A stretch of DNA of 25,042 bases from CAIXDB01 sp038327915 (GTDB taxonomy: Bacteria; Patescibacteriota; Minisyncoccia; Phycocordibacterales; DATDWN01): the NCBI GenBank assembly GCA_038327915.1, contig JBBQLO010000009.1:1-25042 (forward strand), given 5' to 3'. A model generated the notes under the pieces. That model did not search any database. It was not told where the DNA came from and was given only the letters and a program-made list of their open reading frames with translations. Within the stretch, counting starts at the first letter, position 1. Every line of letters begins with the position of its first letter. The position numbers were made by a program, and so were the translations under genes. Below, one piece after another: positions 15,034 through 21,888 of the stretch.

Positions 15034-15062
15034 TTGCTTTTTTATATTAAACATGCCATAAT
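15034..15062 (+). promoter_or_regulatory. Probable promoter of the CDP-alcohol transferase gene
   Basis: TTGCTT (15034-15039), 17 bases, CATAAT (15057-15062). The start would be near 15069, just before the GGAGG ribosome site (15070-15074). Confidence 0.45.
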
Positions 15063-15081
15063 TTAATATGGAGGTGGAACC

Positions 15082-15588
15082 GTGAATTATGCATGGATTC
15101 CAAATGCGATTTCATTATCGCGGATTTTTTTTGCAGTTCTGATTTATATTTGTGCCGTGCAGGGCCAGTGGCTCGCCGGCGGGATATTTTCAGCGATTGC
15201 CATTCTTGGTGACAGTGTTGATGGCTGGCTGGCCAAGAGACTCAAGGCTCGGAGCAGAGTGGGAGTGTTTCTTGATCCCATCTGCGACTTCTGTCTGACT
15301 ATCGGTCAGGTCTCCGGTGCATTCTTCGCTGGGGCAGTCGGTTGGAAATTTTTGGTACTCTTGTTTGGGTTGTTTGTATTTACATGGGTGCCAGTTGTTA
15401 CAACTAACAACGGGAGTATGGCAAACAAGATTGCACTAGCCGCGAATCGGACATATTTCGTTGCTGTAGTTGTTGGTTTTGTCGGGCTATACTTTTATAT
15501 GGCTCTCGGCTTAACGGCATTATGGCTATTGATTCCTGCCACACCCGTCGCTTGGTGGGCAATCAAAACCAGTGTCAGCCATCACTAA
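15082..15588 (+). CDS. CDP-alcohol phosphatidyltransferase family protein
   Basis: The 168-residue multi-helix membrane enzyme attaches an alcohol head group to a CDP-activated lipid. The family motif is almost complete at D44, D47-G48, A51-K52, G61, D65 and D69 (DSVDGWLAKR ... GVFLDPICD), with Lys in place of the usual Arg after Ala. The spacing DGx2A(R/K)x8Gx3Dx3D is exact, so metal binding and catalysis should be intact. The GTG start is fixed by GGAGG seven bases upstream. PgsA-like phosphatidylglycerophosphate synthase is the commonest function for this size, but the alcohol acceptor cannot be told. A UUCG-capped terminator follows, so it is separate from the lipid genes downstream. Confidence 0.88.
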   Translation: MNYAWIPNAISLSRIFFAVLIYICAVQGQWLAGGIFSAIAILGDSVDGWLAKRLKARSRVGVFLDPICDFCLTIGQVSGAFFAGAVGWKFLVLLFGLFVFTWVPVVTTNNGSMANKIALAANRTYFVAVVVGFVGLYFYMALGLTALWLLIPATPVAWWAIKTSVSHH

Positions 15589-15606
15589 ATGTTTTCAATT
15601 TCGATC

Positions 15607-15638
15607 GGGTCAGATTCGTCTGACCTGGTTTTCTTTTT
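15607..15638 (+). terminator. Rho-independent terminator with UUCG loop
   Basis: GGTCAGA-TTCG-TCTGACC: a perfect seven-base stem closed by a TTCG tetraloop, then TGGTTTTCTTTTT. It follows the CDP-alcohol transferase gene by 19 bases. Confidence 0.9.
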
Positions 15639-15656
15639 ACATTTTTCGTATATGAA

Positions 15657-15677
15657 ATCGGACACTCGGTGTCCGAT
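15657..15677. repeat. Perfect nine-base hairpin
   Basis: ATCGGACAC-TCG-GTGTCCGAT is a complete inverted repeat with a three-base loop. It lies between the preceding terminator and the DedA gene and has no T tract on either side. An operator or a processed RNA end is possible. Confidence 0.55.
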
Positions 15678-15766
15678 AAAAAATTATGTGTGTGGCCTTA
15701 TGCAGTATAAATTTGGTATTACACACGACTGCTTTTATTGAAAATTGTCTATAAAAGTGACATGAT

Positions 15767-16366
15767 ATGAATATGCCATCTCTTCCACACCTTATTACAC
15801 TTTTGACAGAGTACAAATACATACTTATTTTTCCTATTACTGTGCTTGAGGGACCTATTATTACAGTCATTTCTGGACTCCTTGTTTCACTTGGTGTACT
15901 CAATGGCATCGTTGCGTATTTCCTCCTTGCCCTTGGTGATTTGACAGGGGATGCACTCTACTATTGGATTGGACGATCTGGTAGACATTCGTCATGGATT
16001 AAAAAATGGGGTAAGTACTTGGGGTATACCGAAGAGGGTGAGAAATATCTCGAAGGTCATTTCCACAAACACCCAGCCAAAACTTTTATTTTGGGTAAGC
16101 TTGCTCATGGTGTTGGGGGGGCTGTACTGGTGGCTGCAGGTATCGCCCGAGTAAATTTCTGGGAATTTATTTGGTACAATATTATCGGCACGCTACCCAA
16201 AACTCTTATTCTCTTGCTCATTGGCTATTACGCAGGTTCTTCTTATATGCAAATCGACAAATATTTAAGTTCCATTGCTATTTTTACAACTGTTGGAGTG
16301 GTCCTTCTTGTCGTTCTGTACATATTTGTTGGTAGATGGGCAAAGAATTATTTTCTAAAAAAATAA
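15767..16366 (+). CDS. DedA/VTT-family membrane protein
   Basis: The 199-residue integral membrane protein has the DedA layout: a re-entrant segment with PITVLEGPIITVISG (the conserved Glu is E28 or near), ALGDLTGDALYYWIGR and a C-terminal membrane pair. DedA proteins are flippases or transporters for polyprenyl-phosphate or phospholipids driven by ion gradients. The usual FxRFxPxxR segment is replaced by FILGKLAHGVGGAVLVAAG, so the two functional arginines are absent or shifted. This is therefore a divergent branch. The following alpha/beta-hydrolase gene starts one base after its stop, so they are co-transcribed. A TATAAA at 15750-15755 lies 11 bases before the ATG, suggesting a very short leader. 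Confidence 0.87.
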   Translation: MNMPSLPHLITLLTEYKYILIFPITVLEGPIITVISGLLVSLGVLNGIVAYFLLALGDLTGDALYYWIGRSGRHSSWIKKWGKYLGYTEEGEKYLEGHFHKHPAKTFILGKLAHGVGGAVLVAAGIARVNFWEFIWYNIIGTLPKTLILLLIGYYAGSSYMQIDKYLSSIAIFTTVGVVLLVVLYIFVGRWAKNYFLKK

Positions 16367-16367
16367 T

Positions 16368-17246
16368 ATGGACGAATTCTACTTAGAAGAAAAATATATT
16401 GAGATTGTCGTTGATGCAAAAGGCTCGCTTGGCAAGGTATTTTATTTCACAGGTCCATACTTTCCAGATCGGCCCACGGTGCTCCTGCTCCATGGTTTAT
16501 CTTCCAATCATCTCACATGGATGGGTCTTATGAAGCAATTTTCTGAATTGAAATACAATACGATTGCTCCAGATTTAAGAGCACACGGGCTTTCAGACAA
16601 AACTCGCCGTCGGAAATTGCATCTTTTGTGTGTTATGAAAGAAGATTTGAAGTCAATTTTAATCAAAGAAAAAGTTGGGTGCGTGCATATTGTTGGGTAT
16701 TCGTGGGGTGGACATATCTCTATAGACTTTGCTTCTACGTGGCCGGAAAAAGTTGAGAGTTTGTCTCTTATCAGTACAAACCATATTCCGTTTTATTCCT
16801 ATTCTTCAGCTTCTTTTGTTATACCTTTCGTTACACCTCTTGCTTCATGGTTTTTGGTTTTAGCGGGATATTTATTGATTTGGCAGAGCAAGAAAACATA
16901 TCATTATTTTAATCCAAAACAAACCCGTGGGTATTGGTCTTCGACCGTAAAAGGTCTTTTAACTATGCCACTCTCAGTGAATCTGTGGTTACTTGGAGAA
17001 GCACTTCGTGTAGATTTTCGACATGTTTTACATAAGATTACCGCCCCGACATTGATTATAGCGGGAGAGCATGATCCATTGGTTACAAAAGTCGAAGTTG
17101 AAGACATGTTGAAACTGATTAAAAAAAGTGAAGCTGTTTTTCTAAGTAATTCTGCCCATTACATCGCAACTCATCATGCAGACAGGGTCAACGCACACAT
17201 TATTGAGTTTATTCAAAAAGTCGGCTCTTCGAAAAATTCTTGTTGA
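16368..17246 (+). CDS. Alpha/beta-hydrolase family protein
   Basis: The 292-residue enzyme has a full catalytic triad: Ser112 in the nucleophile elbow GYSWGG, Asp236 (AGEHDPL) and His264 (SNSAHYIATHH; H271 is an alternative). The oxyanion-hole strand is VLLLHGLSSNHLTW and a lid of helices lies at about 145-200, where the hydrophobic stretch FVIPFVTPLASWFLVLAG may contact membrane. An esterase or lipase acting on lipids is likely. Its position one base after the DedA gene and before two glycosyltransferases suggests it works on envelope lipids. No substrate can be named. Confidence 0.9.
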   Translation: MDEFYLEEKYIEIVVDAKGSLGKVFYFTGPYFPDRPTVLLLHGLSSNHLTWMGLMKQFSELKYNTIAPDLRAHGLSDKTRRRKLHLLCVMKEDLKSILIKEKVGCVHIVGYSWGGHISIDFASTWPEKVESLSLISTNHIPFYSYSSASFVIPFVTPLASWFLVLAGYLLIWQSKKTYHYFNPKQTRGYWSSTVKGLLTMPLSVNLWLLGEALRVDFRHVLHKITAPTLIIAGEHDPLVTKVEVEDMLKLIKKSEAVFLSNSAHYIATHHADRVNAHIIEFIQKVGSSKNSC

Positions 17247-17288
17247 GAAATATTTTTTGAATAAGATAAAACTCATTATAAAAATATT

Positions 17289-18440
17289 ATGAATATAGCA
17301 ATTTTTAGTGACACATTTTTTCCTCAGATCAACGGTGTTGCCAATGTGGCACATCAGTCTGCTCTTGCGCTTTCTTTACGTGGACACAATGTCATGGTTT
17401 TTGTGCCCGCTGAAAAATCAAAAAAGAAAATAATTCAAGATCAAGAAAAATACAAAGTGGTTTTCTTACCCTCACTTCCTTTAGGAGTCTATCCTGGCGA
17501 GCGCCTCGCTTCACCTTTCGGAGTAAATCTTATTCTAAAATTACGTGCATTTAAGCCTGATATTATTCATGCTCATACACCGTTTGCAGCTGGTTGGGCC
17601 GCACTTCTTGGGGGGAAAATTTCTTCTGCTAAAATCATTACTACACATCATACATTTTTTGATCATTATCTTAAACATATTAAGCTAGATTATGACTGGG
17701 GTAAGAAACTTTCGTGGAAATATACTGTTGCTTTTTGTAATCAGTGCGACGTGGTGTTGAGCCCGACCCAATCTTTGGCAGAAGGTTTGGTGAGCCACGG
17801 ACTCAATACACCAGTAGAAATACTCCTTAATCCAGTCGATACTGCACTTTTTCACCCTGCCTTAGAAAAAATTAGTCATAGAAAATTATTACAAAAAACT
17901 CTCATATATATGGGCCGATTGAGTTATGAAAAAAGTGTAGATAAGGCTATTGAAGCTTTTGTCAAAGCACGAGTACATGAGCCGAGTCTCATTCTTGTAA
18001 TTGTTGGGGACGGACCAGAGAGAAAAGCTCTCGAAGATCTTACATATAAGCTTGGCGTCTCCTCCTGTGTTATATTTACAGGAGTGTTGCGTGGACACGA
18101 ACTTGCTTACAGGCTTCAGACATGCGATGTTTTTATTACTGCGAGCACGAGCGAAAATATGCCTCTATCTGTTTTGGAAGCCATGGCATGTGGACTACCT
18201 GTTGTTGCGGTTTCAGAAAAGGGTTTGAATGAAATCGTGGATGAAGGAGTGACTGGTTTACTTTCTCCTGCAGGTAGTGTCGAGGCTATGGCAGACAATA
18301 TTGTAGAGGTATTTTCTCATCCAGAATTACTTGACCGCATGGGTAGTCATGCGCGTACACGTGTATTGAAATACTCGCACGACAAGGTTACTGACTCCCT
18401 TGAAAATATTTATAGGAGATTATTGAAGGGAAATATTTAA
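17289..18440 (+). CDS. Glycosyltransferase family 4 protein (lipid glycosyltransferase-like)
   Basis: The 383-residue GT-B enzyme has an N-terminal acceptor domain opening MNIAIFSDTFFPQINGVANV and a C-terminal nucleotide-sugar domain. The donor-site motif is E289-x7-E297 (SENMPLSVLEAMACGLPVV). Other marks are ITTHHTFFDHY and LIYMGRLSYEKSVDKAIEAF. The opening and the TTHHT block resemble 1,2-diacylglycerol 3-glucosyltransferases (MGS of Acholeplasma) and PimB-type enzymes, which put a sugar on a membrane lipid. A TATAAA at 17277-17282 would start transcription almost on the ATG. A second glycosyltransferase follows after 17 bases. The lipid acceptor is inferred from family likeness and context. 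Confidence 0.93.
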   Translation: MNIAIFSDTFFPQINGVANVAHQSALALSLRGHNVMVFVPAEKSKKKIIQDQEKYKVVFLPSLPLGVYPGERLASPFGVNLILKLRAFKPDIIHAHTPFAAGWAALLGGKISSAKIITTHHTFFDHYLKHIKLDYDWGKKLSWKYTVAFCNQCDVVLSPTQSLAEGLVSHGLNTPVEILLNPVDTALFHPALEKISHRKLLQKTLIYMGRLSYEKSVDKAIEAFVKARVHEPSLILVIVGDGPERKALEDLTYKLGVSSCVIFTGVLRGHELAYRLQTCDVFITASTSENMPLSVLEAMACGLPVVAVSEKGLNEIVDEGVTGLLSPAGSVEAMADNIVEVFSHPELLDRMGSHARTRVLKYSHDKVTDSLENIYRRLLKGNI

Positions 18441-18443
18441 TAA

Positions 18444-18449
18444 TATAAT
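18444..18449 (+). promoter_or_regulatory. Possible internal promoter (-10 TATAAT)
   Basis: A perfect TATAAT lies nine bases before the ATG at 18458. TTGAAG at 18423-18428 is a poorly spaced (15 bases) -35. If used, the second glycosyltransferase would have its own leaderless mRNA. Confidence 0.35.
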
Positions 18450-18457
18450 ACGATACA

Positions 18458-19489
18458 ATGAAAAAAAACACTGACATTAAGATTTGTTTATATCTTGAAT
18501 TTTATCATTTTTTGGGTGGATTTTTGTACAAAAATGTTGGTACAGGACTACTTACTTCTTATAGAAATCAGAAAAAGATTCTCACAGCACAAGGTATCTC
18601 ATTTACAGAGAAATGGGATGACTCCTGCACAATTCTCCAGATTAACACCCCATGGTTTTGGTCACTTCGTCTCATTAAAAAAGCTCGCAGACAGAATAAA
18701 AAAGTAATTATTTGGTCACATGTTACGGCTGAAGACATTAAAGGAGTATTTCGTTTTAGTTTTCTTTTGTCGTCGCTTGCTCGCAAATATCTAACGTATG
18801 CGTATGGTCTCGCCGATATTATTTTTTCTCCAAGTGAATATACGAAAACTCTTTTGATTGCCTATGGAATACCTGCAGAAAAAATAATGGTTATGTCAAA
18901 TGGGGTAGATACTGAGACGTACACATATGATGAAGAAAAAAGAAAAAAAGTTCGAGACTTGTACGGACTGCATGATGTTGTAGTGGGTACTGTTGCCCTC
19001 GCCATTCCACGAAAAGGTATACGTACATTTCTTTCTCTTGCAAAAAAGTTTCCTCTCAATAGTTTTATTTGGTTTGGTAAAATATATAGTCCACTTATCG
19101 CTCCTGCACTGCCGAAGGAGCTACCTGTCAATGCTCAATTTACCGGTTTTGTAGATGATATTGTTGGAGCATATGCTGCTTTAGACATATTTATTTTTCC
19201 TTCATATGAAGAAAATGAAGGAATGGCTATACTTGAGGCAGCTGCTATCGGACGTGCCATAGTTGTTCGCGATATTCCGGTCTATCGCGGGTGGCTTGTT
19301 CATGGTGAGAATTGTCTGGTTGCTAGGACTGAGGAGGAGTTTGTGTTTCATATTGCTACTCTTGTGAATGACAGATCGTTGCGGACGAAATTGGGGGAAG
19401 GTTCAAAGATGTTAGCAATGAGTCGAAATATTTCTAAGGTGGGTGCACAAGTAGTGGAAATATACCGCGCTCAAGGTTATACTGGATAG
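18458..19489 (+). CDS. Glycosyltransferase, GT1/GT4 type
   Basis: The 343-residue GT-B enzyme has a donor motif E252-x7-E260 in FPSYEENEGMAILEAAAIGR and the linker SNGVDTETY. The acceptor half is short and unusual, starting KICLYLEFYHFLGGFLYKNV. It also carries ADIIFSPSEYTKTLLIAYGI, typical of GT4 enzymes. The gene lies 17 bases after the first glycosyltransferase and two bases before the PAP2_C gene. It could add the second sugar of a diglycosyl lipid, by analogy with MGS/DGS pairs, but this is inference. All key catalytic positions appear intact. Confidence 0.9.
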   Translation: MKKNTDIKICLYLEFYHFLGGFLYKNVGTGLLTSYRNQKKILTAQGISFTEKWDDSCTILQINTPWFWSLRLIKKARRQNKKVIIWSHVTAEDIKGVFRFSFLLSSLARKYLTYAYGLADIIFSPSEYTKTLLIAYGIPAEKIMVMSNGVDTETYTYDEEKRKKVRDLYGLHDVVVGTVALAIPRKGIRTFLSLAKKFPLNSFIWFGKIYSPLIAPALPKELPVNAQFTGFVDDIVGAYAALDIFIFPSYEENEGMAILEAAAIGRAIVVRDIPVYRGWLVHGENCLVARTEEEFVFHIATLVNDRSLRTKLGEGSKMLAMSRNISKVGAQVVEIYRAQGYTG

Positions 19490-19491
19490 AT

Positions 19492-20142
19492 ATGAAGTCT
19501 TTTGTATCTATGTACCGAAAGTATTTTACCGATAAAGGGTTTATTGTGGCGTGCTTCTCGGGTATCGGTCTGCTTTCTTTTTCTATTGTCGCAAATTTTT
19601 ACGCAGGTATGTATGCCACCGAGAAAGCCAGTAATGCGGTGACAGACATCGTTCTCAGTAATGTGCATGTATTTAAAGTAGAAAATATTTTTGTATATGG
19701 TACTATTTTGTTTTGGTATTTTGTGACATACGTGTGCCTTACCTGTCCTCAACGAATTCCTCTTGTATTAAAAAGTATTGCTTTATTTGTTTGCATCCGA
19801 TCTGTTTTTATTAGCCTTACCCACCTCGGACCATTTCCTGATGAAATTATTCTCGACCCTGGAAGTATCCTCAATAACTTTGTTTTTGGTGCAGATCAGT
19901 TTTTCTCTGGTCATACTGGACTACCCTTTCTTCTGTCCCTCATTTTTTGGGACTATTTTTATTTAAGATTGTTTTTTATTTTTTCTGCAATCGTCTTTGG
20001 TATTATTGTTCTTCTGGGGCATTTACACTATTCCATAGACGTTTTGGCTGCTTTTTTTATTACATACTCTATTTATCATATTGCGATTCGTTTTTTCAAA
20101 AAAGATTATAATTATTTTAGGTATGGTCTTTGTGAGAATTAA
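19492..20142 (+). CDS. PAP2_C membrane protein, sphingomyelin-synthase-like
   Basis: The 216-residue protein has about six membrane helices. It bears the catalytic motifs of the sphingomyelin-synthase-related PAP2_C family: FFSGHTGLPFLLSL with H141, and GHLHYSIDVLAAFFITYS with H179 and D183. The eukaryotic equivalents are SGHT and HYTxD; His-His-Asp performs phosphocholine or phosphate transfer between lipids. It overlaps nothing but starts two bases after the second glycosyltransferase, so it is part of that operon. The activity could be phosphatidate phosphatase or head-group transfer to a glycolipid. The short spacing between the two histidine motifs (38 residues) is what the family shows. 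Confidence 0.85.
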   Translation: MKSFVSMYRKYFTDKGFIVACFSGIGLLSFSIVANFYAGMYATEKASNAVTDIVLSNVHVFKVENIFVYGTILFWYFVTYVCLTCPQRIPLVLKSIALFVCIRSVFISLTHLGPFPDEIILDPGSILNNFVFGADQFFSGHTGLPFLLSLIFWDYFYLRLFFIFSAIVFGIIVLLGHLHYSIDVLAAFFITYSIYHIAIRFFKKDYNYFRYGLCEN

Positions 20143-20195
20143 AGTAGTCCAAATAGTAAGATATTTTTTATTACGCATAATATTTTAATACGAGT

Positions 20196-21200
20196 ATGAT
20201 TAAGGCCATTGCATTTTTTATGTCACTTGTGGTGTTTGGGGGAATAGTATTTTTTTATCGAACCCCTTTGTTTATCGGGTATGAAAATGTATATACTCGT
20301 CTAACTCAACAGTATTTTCCATGTCGTGAGTCAATCCGCTATTCCATAGGTTCCTTTGATTCTCGTTTTGGAATATCAAAAGCAGACATGCTCGAAGCAA
20401 TTGTCCGCGCTAAAAATATTTGGGAACAGGCTGCGGGTAGGCAATTGTTTGCGTATGATTCCTCTCAGGATATGCTTCGCACTAATACTCGTAGTAGTGC
20501 GACCAGCTTTACAACTAGTTCGGCAAACATGCACATTTCTCTTATATATGATTACAGACAAGAAGCTACGGACTCCTTAAAAAAACTTGGTTTGACGATC
20601 GGCAACACTAAAGCTTCATACGATGAAGTAAAATCTAAGTATGTCAGTATGCAGACAGAGTATGCGTACCAAAAGTCTGTATTTGAAAAGTCAATCGCAT
20701 CCTACTCTCTACGCACGGCTTCTTACAAGGTTGCCGTTGATAATGCTAATGCGAGGGGAGGAGCAACAGGTGAGGAATATACACAATTTCAGTCAGAAGC
20801 AGAAGCTCTCAAGCTTGTATCGATTCGTATTCAACACGATCGAGACAGTCTCAATGGTGTGGTTGATAACCTTAATTCTCTCGTTGTGACACTCAATCAT
20901 CTTGCCACCACTCTCAATCTAGATGTTGCCACGGTGCAGACGACTGGCCCAACTGGTGAATTTGATGAAGCAGTGTACTCACAGGGAGGATCTTTTTATA
21001 CAACAGAACAAAAGATAGATGTTTATCAGTTTACAGATAAAGCCAAACTGGTGAGAGTTCTCGCCCATGAGCTTGGGCACGCTCTCGGTCTTGAACATGT
21101 CGACGACCCCACCGCTATTATGTACAGATTGAATCAGTCTGCTAATATTACTCCGACAGGTGCTGATGTGGCGGAATTGAAATCCGTGTGCAAGCTCTAG
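20196..21200 (+). CDS. Membrane-anchored matrixin-like zinc metalloprotease
   Basis: The 334-residue protein has an N-terminal membrane helix (about 3-22). A long helical segment at about 115-235 is likely coiled coil (KKLGLTIGNTKASYDEVKSK onwards, many Ser/Glu/Lys/Tyr). The C-terminal zinc site is HELGHALGLEH (H291, E292, H295, H301) followed by the Met-turn AIMY (M309). HExxHxxGxxH plus the Met-turn defines metzincins, and the spacing is that of matrixins. The catalytic domain is split: the start of it (GISKADMLEAIVRAKNIWEQ) precedes the coiled coil and the zinc helix follows it, so the coiled coil looks like an insertion. It stands before the sigma/anti-sigma pair. Confidence 0.87.
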   Translation: MIKAIAFFMSLVVFGGIVFFYRTPLFIGYENVYTRLTQQYFPCRESIRYSIGSFDSRFGISKADMLEAIVRAKNIWEQAAGRQLFAYDSSQDMLRTNTRSSATSFTTSSANMHISLIYDYRQEATDSLKKLGLTIGNTKASYDEVKSKYVSMQTEYAYQKSVFEKSIASYSLRTASYKVAVDNANARGGATGEEYTQFQSEAEALKLVSIRIQHDRDSLNGVVDNLNSLVVTLNHLATTLNLDVATVQTTGPTGEFDEAVYSQGGSFYTTEQKIDVYQFTDKAKLVRVLAHELGHALGLEHVDDPTAIMYRLNQSANITPTGADVAELKSVCKL

Positions 21201-21327
21201 TATGTATTATCTGAGAGATGTTCAATAAGTATACATTTTCTTAATTGTGTAGTTGTTTTGTGCTGTATGATTTGCAAAATATGTGTTATACATAATCAGT
21301 AATTTTTATTCAACCGCATCGTCTTAT

Positions 21328-21888
21328 ATGTCAGAGAGCCACCACACAACAACCCCATCCAGCAAGGAAAAACGTTTTCTCGAAGCACATGATTTGTATA
21401 GCGACGGACTTTTACGCTATTTCACTTTTCGCTTGTCTGACATGGATCGTGCCACAGAACTTGTTCAAGAAACTTTTATGAAAACGTGGAATTATATGCG
21501 GGATGATTTTCATGAGGGCAAGGTGGGGGGCGACATAGAAAACATGCGAGCTTTTCTTTACAAAACCGCAAGCAATATGGTTATTGATGAGTATAGAAAA
21601 AGAAAGCCCGCGGATTCTTTGGAAGCTCTCAGCGAGCAGAGTGGCTTTGATCCGTCATTTAATGATACTGACAGATGGATTGATAGGCTCGACGGCACAC
21701 AAGCCCTTTCACTTCTCAGGCGACTTCCGGAACAATATGGAGAAGCTATATTGATGCGATATGTGGAGGAGCTTTCTTTGTCTGAAATGGCAAAAATAAC
21801 AGGAGAGTCTGAAAATACTCTCGCTGTCCGAGTACATCGCGGAATAGAAAAACTAAAAATAATTTTTAATCATGAACAATCACACTGA
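21328..21888 (+). CDS. ECF-type RNA polymerase sigma factor
   Basis: The 186-residue protein has sigma region 2 (YFTFRLSDMDRATELVQETF then FLYKTASNMVIDEYRKRK) and region 4 (LRRLPEQYGEAILMRYVEEL, LSLSEMAKITGESENTLAVR, HRGIEKLK). It lacks regions 1 and 3, as in extracytoplasmic-function sigma factors. The ATG at 21328 is preferred to the GTG at 21283, whose extra 15 residues are an AT-rich stretch inside the upstream region. The stop lies within the start of the next gene (17-base overlap), so the two products are translationally coupled, the usual sigma/anti-sigma arrangement. A -10-like TATGAT lies at 21266-21271 without a good -35. Confidence 0.93.
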   Translation: MSESHHTTTPSSKEKRFLEAHDLYSDGLLRYFTFRLSDMDRATELVQETFMKTWNYMRDDFHEGKVGGDIENMRAFLYKTASNMVIDEYRKRKPADSLEALSEQSGFDPSFNDTDRWIDRLDGTQALSLLRRLPEQYGEAILMRYVEELSLSEMAKITGESENTLAVRVHRGIEKLKIIFNHEQSH

